DNA of 64,000 bases. Source: Mesodorylaimus sp. YZB2_4. Lineage: Eukaryota; Nematoda; Enoplea; Dorylaimida; Dorylaimidae. Made by a program: the position numbers and the translations under genes. The notes under the pieces are model-generated. The model saw only the letters and a list, made by a program, of their open reading frames with translations. It was not told the DNA's origin and did no database searches. Below, piece after piece: positions 13,504 through 33,955 of this stretch. The stretch is from assembly GCA_030248295.1 (NCBI GenBank), contig JASANH010000908.1, positions 434,001 to 498,000 on the forward strand. The letters are read 5' to 3'. Position 1 is the first letter of the stretch. Every line of letters begins with the position of its first letter.

Positions 13504-15985
13504 TCACAGATTCACAAGCTCTGGGCGTTCTCCGTTGTGAGACCAGGCTGGGAAGGAGCGACTGGCGCCGTTCAGGAACTCGTGCATGTTTGGCAGCCAT
13601 CCGATGAGAGCGCAGAAGACGGCGCTGCGATTCACCTTCATCGACGGTAGCGGCGTCCACGCGTTGACCCTCGGCTCGTAGGTCTCGCATTCGGCGATAG
13701 TCGTGGCCCCGTTGAATCCGCCAGCCACCACGATCTGAAAAACAAGCAGGTCACAGCACCGACCAGCGAATCGAGTCCCGCCACCTTCCCGTCCAGGCAC
13801 TCCATTCCAAAGTTGCTGCGACGGGTCGCCATCTCGGCCAGTTCTTCCCAACGACCTGTCCGCGGATCGAAGCTAAAAAGGGAAGAAATTTTGTGCCGAG
13901 ACAAGCTCAGACAAATGATCACTCACCGTTCGAGGCCCTTGTGCCTGTTCTGTCCGTTGAATCCACCAGCGACGTAGCTGAAACCACAAAAACCTAGCGC
14001 CCTTCTGCGAACGAGCTAAATGACGACTTACAGCACTCGGTCCAAGGCCGAGCAACCCACTCCGCTTCGTCGATGCCTCATCGGGGCCGTCATGATCCAG
14101 CGATCAGCACCGACGTCGTAGTACTCGACCGAGTCCAGGCAGTCGTTGCCATTGAAGCCGCCTAAACGACGATTCCACAACCAGCATCGCCAGCCAAGAA
14201 CGAGACTGCCTTACCCGTGATGTACAAGCGATCGCAGCAGACGGCGGCGTGGGCGTCGCTCCTCTGAAATAATGCGGCATTGGCCGAGGCTTTGTCGAAG
14301 CTGCACGATATCTTACCGAGTGCGCGAACGGGGAGACCAGCGTCCACTGGTTGTCCTTCGGATCGTAGCGTTCGACAGTGCTGATCCTGCGATGACCATC
14401 GTAGCCGCCCAGGGCCCTGATCGTGAGGCGAGTGTCAACTGCTGGTCTGTGCTGGAGATTCGAATGAGCAAAGCCTACCAGATGTGTCCTTCGAACTGCG
14501 CCACGCTGACGTAACAACGACGATGGTTCATCGGCGCCCGCTCGGTCCATTCTTTTGTCGCCAGATCTGAAATGCCTCGACTCGAGTGAAGGGGTCTGAC
14601 CGAAACAACTGTGCACTTGCCCAGTTTCCTCACAGAGTTGAAGTAGCTGTGCCCGTTGAAGCCGCCGATCATCCACAGCTCCCGACCCCGCACCACGCAA
14701 CCGTGGTAGGCCCTCGGCCCGTTCGGATCATTCAGCTTCAGCTGAAACGAGAGATCTCGGGCCCCTTCGCCAGGAAGCATCGACGCAGCCTACTTTCGTC
14801 CACGTCTGGGTCTTCCTGTCGTAGGCTTCGACCAGGCCGGTCGGTGCTCCGCCACTCCACCCTCCGATGGCCAACAGCAGTTGCCCGGGCTGCCTCGGCT
14901 CGCACGTCTTGTTCTCGACCATGTCGTACACGTCCCGACCCAGGAGAAAAAAGTTTTTGACGTACTTGTACGCGTTGCCGATCAGATCGCGACAGACTGG
15001 CGAAGCCTTGGCGAACTCGCTGCATCGAATGCGGTCCAAGGTGGGCGCGTCGATCAAACCGAAGCGGACGTGTTTGGCCAAACGGTCGATCTCGGGTGTG
15101 CGACGCTGCGGGTCGTGGTTCGCCCATCGCTCGATGGCGCGCCAGATGCACTCCTCGCTGCGCACGTTCAGCTGGTCGCTCTGCAGCACCGAGGCCAGGT
15201 CGGACGCCGAGAAGTGCAGCAACTCTTTGTTCTTCTCGACCACCTGAAAAGGAGCGAGTAGGCTCGGCAACTCGAGAGGACTCGAGAGGGACAGACTTGT
15301 TCGAAATGTTCGGCGGTGAATGACCAGGCTTCTTGGGCGAGGTCCGTGAAGTCGTACCATCGGGCCAAGCGGTGGACGCTGAGGCAGTTGCGCACAGTCA
15401 GATTTCGGATCAGGAACTGGCAGCAGAGACGGACGAGACTGCGCATCTCAAAGAAGTCGGCCCACGTGAGCAGGTCTTGCACGTTCGGCCACCCGAGATT
15501 GTGCACCGACCGAGTGTAGGCAAATTCGACAATCTGTCGCAGCGTTGTCCCGGGCACACCTGCAATCGTGGCATGGGAAAACATGGCCGCCATTGGAGCG
15601 TACCCCTCGGGCCCCACTTACTGGGCAGTTTGAGGGTGTCTCCATTCCTCTCCACGAAGCCGGTGGTGAAGGCGGCGAGGAAGTAGGGGCTGCTGGCCGC
15701 CAAGATGGTCTTGTGCACGGGCAGTCGGGTGCCATCGTCGGCCTGCAAGGTCAGGTCGGTCAGCTGCTCGTGTTCTCGCATCTCCTTGAAGACTAGCATG
15801 GTGCGAGCACTGAACACACCACCCGTCGCTTCGAGCCCGCTCGATGGCGTCGTGTCAATCTTGGCGCCGGGGTTGTCGTCGGATGACGAGGAGTCGCCTC
15901 CCGCCCCCATCGAACTCTCTTCATTCTTCGCCTGGCCCGAGCATTTCTTTTCGTCTTTGGCCTCGTCGGTGGTCGGCTGGTTCAT
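13504..15985 (-). CDS. KLHL10: Kelch-like protein 10 (BTB-BACK-Kelch)
   Basis: A multi-exon gene from ATG 15985 (an upstream in-frame GTG at 16042 is not a credible start). After a Ser/Asp/Glu-rich N-terminus of about 60 residues comes a BTB domain (EHEQLTDLTLQ, VHKTILAASSPYFLAAFT; exon ends 15622, next begins 15559 with EFAYTRSV). A BACK domain (WYDFTDLAQEAWSF to LLGRDVYDMVEN) and six Kelch blades follow; the first is LLAIGGWSGGAPTGLVEAYD, then IGGFNGHSYFNSV, RRCYVSVAQF, GGYDGHRRIS, GFNGNDCLDSVE and VAGGFNGQNRH, closing with VVAGGFNGATTIAE. The EFAYTR and IGGWSGG-SP/AP wording marks it as KLHL10, not just any KLHL. KLHL10 is a Cullin-3 adaptor required in male germ cells of mammals and flies. 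Splicing through blades 2-5 was read by motif continuity, not base by base. Confidence 0.88.
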
Positions 15986-16503
15986 TGCAGTGCACGACGG
16001 CGAGCGAGACTGGAGCTGATCGACGACCCAACCGCGCTCCACGACACCAGACTGAACGACTGGCAGTGGGGCCTGCTCTTTTGCTGGCTACTTTACACTC
16101 CGCTGGAGTGGTTTGGTAAATGATGGCAGCAGTTCTGCTGCAGATTTCGCCCTCAGCTCGTTGTCCCTGTGCATCGCCAGCTACGCATGACCAGCAGCCA
16201 CACGACCATGCCATCACTTCTTTCAAGACCCAAGCAGAAAACTCTTTCATCGCCATCCGACATGAAGGTGTCTGACGAACACATGAGACAATGGGTGTGG
16301 AGCTGAAAAATGCTGGCAGCCCGAAAACACCAAGAAACATTACCATCTTTTCCAAACAGCATTCACGCACATTCGATAACTCGCACTCGAGCAGTTGTAC
16401 GGCTTACTTATCAATCCTCCCGCATGTTTTGTTTAGGTTAGCCGTGCATTGGCGGACGCGGACGACGAACTAATCTGAAATTTCGAAAAGAAAAGCGAGA
16501 AAG
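15986..16503. promoter_or_regulatory. shared KLHL10 / LAMTOR4 upstream region
   Basis: 518 bases separate the KLHL10 ATG (minus) from the LAMTOR4 ATG (plus), so the two promoters share this spacer. I see no clear TATA box. The only open frames are shadows. Confidence 0.4.
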
Positions 16504-17447
16504 ATGAGCAATCCTACTCAGGCGTCCTTCCTTAATAAAGTGCCGAACCAGGTGGGCTATTTGGTCATTAGCGAAGAAGGAGCGGTTTTACAGGTATGCT
16601 CAATTTTGGGCAATTATCGTTTAGATTTAGGTAATTACCAACTTGGATTGTAGCTATAAAGTGTTTTGTAAACTTGAAACTGGTTTGTGATTTTCTAGTT
16701 GTTTTTTCTAAAATCTTAGTGTCTGATTTATAATCAATGCGATTTGAATTTGAGAATTCTCCTAGCAATCTTTGGAACCCAATTTTTTTTGTTTTGTTTC
16801 CAGTCATCGGGCGAACTTCAGAATCAAGATCGTCTGGCCGGAATCATCTTTAAGATGGTACACGTTGCCAACAGCAATGCCGTCAGTGGTGACCCCATCA
16901 AACGAATGACTAGTAAGTGTAAAAACTATTTTTTTGAACGACCAAATCCCTACAGTATTCCATTTGGATTATCGATTCCTTGGTTTCTAGTGATTATGGG
17001 TCCTATTACCGCAAAAATTTCGAAACTCATAGAATTTTAATACTTTTATAAACTCCAAGAATTTTCAAACATGCAAAAATCTTTGTGCAAAAATCTTGGA
17101 TCCCGTAAAAGATGGTTTTTCTGATACGATTTGCAGCATTTGCTGTACGTCAGGGTTCAGTCCGCTTAATGGGATGCATATGAGCAGAGGAAAATTGCAA
17201 CATGTTCAGTCCATTCATTATGGAGCCGGTCAATATCATTATACTTGAAAATAAACTTGACCGCATAACTTAGCAATCGATGAAAAAAACGTGACTTGAC
17301 AATTTGTCCGAAGATGCCCAGTTTAGTTGAAATGTGTTTTTTGTTTTAGTCCACTTCGACAAACACTTTTACGCTGTCACGTTGTCGTCAAAGAAGATCT
17401 TCGTGGTCAAACGTCGAAACGAGCCAATCGAACCCCTCATTCCATGA
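16504..17447 (+). CDS. LAMTOR4: Ragulator complex subunit LAMTOR4
   Basis: Three exons, 16504-16593, 16804-16912 and 17350-17447, join in phase to 98 residues. The protein starts MSNPTQASFLNKVPNQVGYL and contains VISEEGAVLQSSGELQN, the helix DRLAGIIFKMVHVAN, and the final strand pair HFDKHFYAVTLSSKKIFVVK followed by RRNEPIEP. This is the roadblock-like fold and length (human 99) of LAMTOR4, part of the pentameric Ragulator that anchors Rag GTPases and mTORC1 on lysosomes. The start ATG is the first in the exon. The neighbour KLHL10 is divergent. Confidence 0.93.
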
Positions 17448-18019
17448 TCGTGCCTTGTGACCTGAATCGTACGTTTCGTCGATGTGTTCGTTTTGTGCAT
17501 TTTCCAAAATCATACTTATATCGATAATTACACTGAATCGCTACTGTACCGCGTCAGCAGTGTTGCTCTGGGATAGTCCCTCGGGCAGTCGGTCAGTGTG
17601 CTGTGGTCAACTGTGTCTCCTTTCTGGAATGTGTGGCCCGGCTGCGATGCTGGACTCCCACAGGCGGCCATTGCGGGCAGGCGTCTCCTTCCGTGGCTGA
17701 CACTCTGCGTGCAGTAAAGGCAAAAAAAAAGAAGACCAAGAAGTCGAAAGAATACGTTCTGACATTCCGATCGAAGACGAACGAATCCGACTGGGAAGAT
17801 CGATCGCGTGATGGATGGTGATGGTGTGATGAGTGGTTGCGTGATGGCGTGGTGACTTGAGAACGTGTTCGATCCGTGCGATGTAAAAGACTGCATGTAT
17901 GGTTAAATCCGTATTCGCGAGCACATTGAAAAAGTGCACCAATGTCGGCCGTGAGAGGCCTCTCAAGAGGCGTTGCACGAATGCAGATATGCAGTATAAG
18001 TTGGGTTCCCTGGCGGCCG
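17448..18019. other. LAMTOR4 downstream spacer
   Basis: Contains open frames on the minus strand that extend into the SINE at 18020-18350 and are not credible genes. The remainder, including the A-rich tract near 17722, shows no feature I can support. Confidence 0.4.
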
Positions 18020-18350
18020 CTAGGGGCCCCAACTGATCGCTGTTCGCTGGGGCTGTTCGGCATACTGTATGTCTCTCTGTATTGCTTGCGAGCGAGCGGC
18101 TGGACTCGTCCTGAGTTCGATCCCCGGTGATGGAGGTCGATTTGCGAACCATAAACCCACGCAGACCTTGCACGCCAGGCCGTGGGTGACTCACTCCGAG
18201 AGAAGAGACGGAAGTCAAACGAGTAGACAGTCTGCTGTCGAACGCAGGATCCCCAGCCATCGTCTGAGGAAGTCAGTGTCGTCCAGGATGCATCGGAGAC
18301 ACGCAGAGGCAATCTGCCGTGTGTGCTCATCCACGCACAGCCTTGCTTGA
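18020..18350 (+). mobile_element. tRNA-derived SINE, family B
   Basis: The head (TGTTCGGCATACTGTATGTC, then GAGTTCGATCCCCGG as B box) resembles a tRNA. The body follows with GATGGAGGTCGATTTGCGAA, the ACCTTGCACGCCAGGCCGTG block, GACGGAAGTCAAACGAG, CATCGTCTGAGGAAGTC, and the 3' block CACGCAGAGGCAATCTGCCG. The same blocks in the same order occur at 55245-55645 (plus) and 54735-55075 (minus). Confidence 0.8.
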
Positions 18351-18377
18351 AAGGTTTGAGTGCTGACCGGCTATACT

Positions 18378-18540
18378 TGGGCCGTGACCTAGCGTTTAAG
18401 GCGTCTGCCTCTCACGCTGGGCGCGCACTAACATTGGAGGGTTCGACTCCCGCCCCAGTAAAAAAGATTGTCAAATATGTGTCACTTAGCCGTCGAGTGC
18501 GCTGTATGGTGCGCTTGGCCATGGATAAAATATGACATGG
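18378..18540 (+). mobile_element. tRNA-derived SINE, family A (best copy)
   Basis: The head has a box A-like GACCTAGCGTTTAAGGCG and B box AGGGTTCGACTCCC about 60 bases later, the spacing of a type 2 pol III promoter. A CCCCAGTAAAAAAGATTG linker and a core GTCGAGTGCGCTGTATGG follow. It resembles a Leu/Ser-type tRNA head but cannot fold as a functional tRNA. Confidence 0.8.
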
Positions 18541-18808
18541 CATGACATACTGTACGCAGGCAAAAACGGGTTTGTGCCCAAGAAAGTGATTTGCCACTCA
18601 GAACACGGCGAAAAGGTTCTGACTGAAGATACTCATGAAACAATACCAAAATTTGCTCGAACTTACATCAGTGCAAAAAGCGAACCTTTTTCTACCATGT
18701 TCCACAGCCATCAGTGCGACTGATGTAACCGAGCCAAGCAGGTGTACAGACGGAGGTGTAGGACAGAATGTGGCACCAAAATCGTCTTGAGCGCTATGCT
18801 AAGGCTGG

Positions 18809-18937
18809 AAGTATAGTTCGATGCGATGCGTCAAATAAGCTTGCGATGCGACGTTTTAGGCATCCTTTTACATTGCAAGTTGACCCAAAAGTGTCGCATC
18901 GCACGCTTATTTGACGCATCGCACCAAACTATACTTT
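18809..18937. mobile_element. 129-bp MITE (hairpin element)
   Basis: Terminal inverted repeats of about 44 bases with about 3 mismatches, the left end starting AAGTATAGTTCGATGCGATG. The arms surround roughly 40 bases of unrelated centre. No coding capacity and no certain target-site duplication. Confidence 0.88.
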
Positions 18938-19124
18938 GGGCTTTCACCTGCGGCTGAAACATCAACCAGAGTTAGCGTTTCCCAGCCAGGGAGATCATTG
19001 CTCTCCCACTCGCTGTAATCAACCAGGCATGAGGGTTATACTTTCATGCAATAAAATCAAAGACAGAACAAGAGCGCAGACTAGAAGAAACGGAGACAGT
19101 GTAAAGCGCGTACTGTATGTCACA

Positions 19125-19262
19125 CACGTGGCCTGGTGGATTAGGCGTTTGCTTCAGGTGCGCAGTTACGGGCGAGTGTTCGACTCGCGGTCCAGTAAGT
19201 CATTTCTTGTGTGATGTGTCTCTTTACCCCGCGTGCGCATTAACCCCTCCGGTTGATGTTTC
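19125..19262 (+). mobile_element. tRNA-derived SINE, family A (variant head)
   Basis: A box-like GTGGCCTGGTGGATTAGGCG and B box GTGTTCGACTCGCGGTCC, then the tail TCATTTCTTGTGTGATGTGT and CGTGCGCATTAACC. The tail resembles the copy at 36325-36465. Confidence 0.75.
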
Positions 19263-19784
19263 ACCCGCAGGTGGTGTCCTAGCATAGTGCTCCAGTCGAC
19301 TTCGGTCACCCACATTCTCTCCAACACCTGTCAGGCTTGGTCACATCAGTTTGGTAATGTGGTAAATCATGAATATGAAAATGGTACGCACATGATGTCA
19401 CTCGTGGTTGCAGTTCATAAGCCTTCTTCCTGGTATCAATCTGGCCTGCGTTCAAAGTAAGCGCCTGATATCGACGACCGTTGCCATTTGCGCATAAACC
19501 TAATTTGCGCATGAATGCTCTGCTGAGCTCGTGCCAGATATTGGCAAGCAGTCCTGCATCATCCCCTGGCCATCAGTGGCATCGCCATTATGAACATACA
19601 GATAAGATTCAAAAGCACCAGCTTTTGGACGCTACGCCAATAATGGGCATCTCACTGATCCCAGATTGCAACAAGTGACGACACTTTGGGCAACAATGAG
19701 AACGACTAGGCGATAAAAGCTCGTCAGCTGGCTGCTCGTGCTCACAACGTTTCTCTGCTCAGCCAGGCGACAAGCATTTCGAGA

Positions 19785-21291
19785 ATGGGCTTGGAAATAT
19801 TGCCTATTTTGCTATTTGGTTTTGTAAGTTGCTCCCAAGGAGGTAGGTAATCCATGACCTCTCTGGATTGTGCTGTTTACAAAAGTCAGCATTCTGCCAC
19901 TAATCCACAAGGAATTGAATTGATTGATCACCACTCTCTGACTAGATATGATGTTGGATCAGAACAGGATCCCGATTCCACAAACATTGGTGTATCCTGA
20001 TCCGATGGGCAGTGCTTTATCCGATTTATGGAATCCCCCTGGAATAAATAGATAAATAACTGGACCAAGCCGCACTGCACTGGTTTTTTCAGAAAACTGA
20101 TCCTTGGTTGTGTTGCAACAATCATGTGTTCATAAAAAGACGAGCCTACTGGGGCCTGAAAGCTGCAAAACCTGCCGAGATATTTTCAATCTAGCGTTTT
20201 CGTTTGATTGGATTCCCGAAAGATATACATGATAGCTTCAAATTGAAACACGAATCTTCATTTTGCGCGATTCATGTTAAAACAAGTGCATCGCAGTTTC
20301 AATTTGACGCTGTGACCAGTCAGACCAACCATCGATGCAATCTCAATATGGAAAAGCACTGAACTGCTCGGCAGGCAGTGTAATAGGCTTGGAGGTCCAT
20401 TTAACCAGTGAATTGATGGGTGCAGATCAGTTTATCCTCGCCTATTACAGCTGCCAGCAAGCAAGCCTCACTGCCACCGATTGTGTTGTGACTATTGCCG
20501 CTTTGGGTGTGGCTCGGGCACTTGGCTCGTTAGGGAGGAGGTGCTTTCCACCAGGAGAGTCCAGGAGTTTCAGAGCAGGTGCTTGGTTTGTCTGGGGGTA
20601 TGGTTTGGGACAGTGAGACATGGTCGTGCATTGGTGTGCTCGTAAAGGATCCTCTGGTGTTGACTGGGGTCTTTACTGCGCCATCGACAGTGGAAGTGTT
20701 TGCCAGCGTAGGCATCTTAGGACCAAGTGCACTCGACCAGCAGACAGGCTAGTGTCATTGCACAGAGCAGTTGCAGGGCACCCTTGGGAGGCGCGGCAGA
20801 CCCGCCTGAGTGGGTTGCTGAGGAATCGGGGTCTTAGTGATCGACACTCTGTAGGAATAAGCCTTCCTACCAGGCTTTGGCTATTTCAGACCTTGGGCCG
20901 CTCGCTTGTGAGATCAGCCCGAATCCGCACGTGAGCGTAGATTATCTGTCGCACGCTCACATAACAACTGACCAGAGACTACATTATTTATCTTTCAGGG
21001 CATGCAAAACATGAAATTGTCACTTCCAAAAGCGGAACCATCTTGAGGACTGGCAAGCAAGTCCTTCCGCCAACTCATTCCCCACATGTCACTTCCGAAA
21101 ATGAAACTGTCTCGAGCGGTGCCAATGCGACCACACCTTTTACCCCTAAAGTCACAACCACCACGATCCCAAATCGACGCCTCGACACCGTCTCCATCGT
21201 GTTGGGCGTGCTCTTCGTCATTAGTCTCATAGCTGCCATAACTCTAGGCTTTTTGTATTATCGATCACGGACAGGTTTCCACGCCATTTGA
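19785..21291 (+). CDS. small predicted type I membrane protein (two-exon model)
   Basis: Exon 1 (19785-19842) encodes a signal-peptide-like MGLEILPILLFGFVSCSQG and ends at a GTAGGT donor in phase 1. Exon 2 (20999-21291, after acceptor TCTTTCAG) continues in the matching phase. The 116-residue product would have a Ser/Thr-rich ectodomain with N-glycosylation sequons (NETV, NATT), one transmembrane helix (VSIVLGVLFVISLIAAITLG) and a short tail RSRTGFHAI. I recognise no family. Further exons may lie in the 1.16-kb intron; an open frame at 20335-20613 was not convincing. A GATAAAAG box lies about 70 bases upstream. Caution: part of exon 1 (TTTGCTATTTGGTT) also occurs in the inverted-repeat element at 35150, so exon 1 could be a coincidence. 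The membrane exon is the firmer part. Confidence 0.45.
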
Positions 21292-21514
21292 GGCCCTATG
21301 CAATACTGATGGCTTTTACTTTGTACCGCTCATATTCGGACTGCGTTCGATCTTACTGTGTCATATGTGCTAGCTAATGTTCCCACGAGGTGTCTTCGTG
21401 TGCCATGTATACGCTAATACTCTGACCATATTCCTGCCACTACATAACGTTACCGCCTTTTGCTATTTCTGAAACCTTGTATATAAGTGTTGAGAATCAT
21501 CATTCAAAAACATA

Positions 21515-21755
21515 AGCACTGAGCTGGATTCGAACCCACGCCTCGAATCCTTCTCCTACTGTCTCCATCCTGCGACCTACCCACCGCTTTCCAAAGAGCC
21601 GACTAATTGTACTCTTAGCAAGGGCAGAACAGACGATGCTGTGCCGTCCGCCTGAAACAGCAGTCGCCCCGGCACATGGCTTTGGTGAGTCCGGCGTCTG
21701 CCTCTCACGCCAAGTGCACTATTACTGGCCAGTGTTGGACTCGAGTGCGGATTCC
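21515..21755. mobile_element. tRNA-like SINE remnants
   Basis: 21520-21545 read on the minus strand gives GGCGTGGGTTCGAATCCAGC, a canonical B box. 21690-21750 on the plus strand has GGCGTCTGCCTCTCACGCCA and a degraded GTGTTGGACTCG. These look like two truncated tRNA-derived insertions downstream of Mi-2. Confidence 0.5.
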
Positions 21756-21932
21756 TGCCTTTGGAGAATGTGGTAAAAACGTGGTCGCCACGGAAGTGAC
21801 AGCCTCCATCGCGAATTTACGCACTTTACTTGCCACACAAAATAATTGAAATACCCAAAAGATAATCGCATACCTTATTATCACTCCAACAAAAGCCGCG
21901 TCAAAAAGATAAGTTCCTCAAATCAGGCTCAT

Positions 21933-21938
21933 TTTATT
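21933..21938 (-). terminator. candidate poly(A) signal of Mi-2
   Basis: AATAAA on the minus strand 13 bases beyond the proposed Mi-2 stop codon (21951-21953), at a plausible distance in a compact genome. Confidence 0.5.
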
Positions 21939-21950
21939 TTACCACCCATC

Positions 21951-31045
<9,095 letters not shown>

Positions 31046-31813
31046 TTCAAACTTTGATCGAAATCGATGCCTATCGATTTGGAAAAGAAGATGGTCGATT
31101 GATGTCCTTCGTCTAGACGCCAACCGCCGTCGACGACGTCACTACGGCAAAGGTATTCTAAGACTAGTCTGTCGAAATGACTGACGCGCCTTGTAAATGT
31201 CGATAAAAACCTAGAGCAAAAGTAAAATTGACGGAATGACGATATTGTCAGGAGCGCTTTTCAAAAAATACGCAGCACTCTCGTCGAACGCCAGCACACT
31301 CGAGCGAATCAATAATGAAAACTGAACAACCACGGCGCCCACCCCCCGGCCCGCGGACTGTCATCCCGAGCACCACCGCCGAAAAGACGCGTCACGTGAT
31401 TCGATTAATTGACGACACCAACAAGCGAGAAGTTTCGATTCGATGACAACGCCCCCTACTGTGATTTCCAAACATGGCCTCCTATTGGTTTCCATATTTG
31501 GTGCCACGTCGAAGCCTATCACTGTCAAAGATACGATCACACCGACTCACTTATGAGACGGTCCCTTCACAACAATGCACTTGGTGTCGTCTATTGTTTG
31601 CTCGAATTCGAGAATAAGCTCGTTCTTTGGCACGTAGCCGTATCTGCAAGGAAAAGAATATATTTTATTTGGGAAAATCAAGGCTGGAAAAACCAGACTA
31701 CCGTTCGTAGTGTGGTTGGATTGGTGCCTTGGTAAACAATGCAGTGATTGGGCGAGGGGTGGACAATGAACGGGCAAGGTCGGCTTGGTCGATGTAGCAC
31801 CTCCACGCGCCAC

Positions 31814-33955
31814 CTACATACATAATGCGCATCCCGCTGAGGGGGCCAACTAACCAACACGCTAACCGTGATCAATAATCGAGGGGTCGTATACTCAATT
31901 GAGAAACGTCCCCTATCGTCCTGATTGGACACTTGGACACGAATATGTGAGAGAATTTTGTTGTCTACGTGTGACTATGTGACTGTGTCTGTGTCTGCTT
32001 TGAATACAAGGTCGGCCAAAAGGGAGTGCGGGTGGGATAAGTGATAAAACAGGTCGTAAATTGCAATCTGTAGGATGCTGGGTATGCAATGCGTGTACTG
32101 TAGGAGTCCATATTTTCAGTCAATGACCACAGCCCCAGGTCGCCTCGACTTCGCTGATCAGAACAGTATGTCCGACCCCTTTCACGGTCTGCTAGGACGT
32201 CGTACAGTTGGGACGGCCAAATCACAATGATGCAAGATAGGATTTTACATGTCCTGATATTCAGGACATGTCTTGCCATTCAGGTCCTGGCGATGTGAAA
32301 CCGGCCCCTGAAGTCCAACCACTAGTATCGATCAATGACAAGGCGTATTGCACAGTGAAACCACACAGCATGGGTGCAGGAAACTTACCTGCCACCTACT
32401 GTTTGGCTGATATTGGACAGTCCTATACTGTACTTCATGAGGGGGCCTTTTGGGATTTTTATTACACAGGTCTAGAGTATGTAGCCCTAGTAGTGATCGT
32501 AACTTCTTCTGCATCTTATGCCATACAGTACGTAGGTACCCATATATACTTCACACAACACGGTCCACCCTGGGATATAAAAGAGGGAGATGTGAAAGTT
32601 TAAAGGGGTCTGACCAGGGGTTATACAGTAAGTAAGGGGTACAAGTGAAGATGCACTGCATACTCGGATCCAAAGTCAATCGAGTAATGCCCCACTATCC
32701 TCTTGACACCTGTCTATTAGGTGAGTTTAGCCCAAAGTACAGCTCTGCGGCACTTTTTTGGGTCAACTCACAATGTAAAAAAGAGCCTAAACAGTGACAT
32801 TGCGCTGTACTGTACTTCCATTTTTTGATATATACCACACGACAGAGACGAGCAGGAGATCGCGGGCTGCCACTTGCTGTGGGCCACCTTTACACATGGT
32901 GATGAGTAAACCAATAGTGTACAGTAGAGTACGTACTGTATACTCGAGAAACCAAAACAGATTGAAATATATAAGCCACAAGGCTCAATTTGTACGAGCA
33001 CTGTGCCAGTCTTCATGGTCTCAAATATTTAACTCTAGTATTTGACCATAATCCGGCTCTGTTACCAGCATCCCATCGAGAGCATCACAACAGCCACTAT
33101 TAACCCAATCCTGATTCGGCAGAGAAACTTCGCAGGGCCAGCAATCGCCACATTCAATTGATTCGATCGATCGGTCGATTAGAGCAATTCTTTGATCCTT
33201 TTCCTCTTGCACTGTACCTACTGGGCTTCATTGTGTAGTATGCAAGCAAGTAATGGGCGAAGCCAAATCTTAGTTCAATCTGTGCGCATGGACAACCATA
33301 CCGCAGTGTAAGACAGTAAGTAATGGGTGGGCGAAGCCAAATCCACCCCTTAGCTTCGATGCAGAATGAATGACTATTGACTCGATGGACTGATGCCAAG
33401 GTAAAACAAGCACGATGTACCGTGTTGATCTAGTCCCTGACCTTAAAACTTGCTCCCACTTATCCCCTTTATTGCCTTTTTATTGCTTTGCTTAATTCCC
33501 TTTTCTGCTCAGCTCTTGCAACACCAACCGTTCTGCCAAGGTGATGGTTCTACAAACACAGAATGACTCCACTGGCTCGCCGGTAATCGATCTTATGCAG
33601 GGACCCCTAGCTGGGAAAGTCAGATTGGTGTTGAAGAGCTTCAGTGACCAGTTCGTAAGATTGAATATCCTGCGTTTGGCCCACTAGTCACTCCCTCCAA
33701 ATACTCAGACCCGGACACTACCGTATCTTTACTACATACTATACGTCAGAACGAGGTGTCGCAATCCCCACGCACAAACCACTCTAATGCACAAATGTAG
33801 TCAACACCCAAGTATGAAGTTTGAAAAAGAGTGAGACCAGAATCAAACCAATTTCAACATCAATAAGTAAACTTGAAAACAGTTCGAAACTCATTACACC
33901 AGCAAGTCATCGCAAAGGGGTTAGGCTGCCGACAAATTGTTCTCCCAATTCTCGT
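31814..33955. other. spacer without a supported gene
   Basis: Contains short open frames without recognisable domains and an 11-bp-arm inverted repeat at 32247-32271. Two neighbouring near copies of TAATGGG(TG)GGCGAAGCCAAATC lie at about 33250 and 33325. The 5' exons of the unrecognised gene at 30979-31813 are probably here, but I could not place them. Confidence 0.4.
32247..32271. repeat. perfect 11-bp inverted repeat
   Basis: ACATGTCCTGA, then TAT, then TCAGGACATGT: a perfect stem of 11 bp with a 3-base loop. No T run follows it and no gene end is nearby, so its role is unknown. Confidence 0.8.

Noticed and set aside
15986..16042. A longer KLHL10 N-terminus from 16042
   Set aside because: The codon there is GTG; the first ATG in frame is 15985.
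17593..18330. A 245-codon open frame on the minus strand
   Set aside because: It runs antisense through a family B SINE, has no domain, and its openness is explained by the repeat.
18378..18470. A functional tRNA gene
   Set aside because: The A and B boxes are present but the arms do not pair into a full cloverleaf, and the same head recurs in SINE copies.
20335..20613. A middle exon for the small membrane protein
   Set aside because: The frame is open and protein-like in part, but I could not find acceptor and donor sites that fit the phase of the flanking exons.
32268..32603. A 111-codon plus-strand frame beginning near the 32247 inverted repeat
   Set aside because: No recognisable domain, no splice or promoter context; likely chance.
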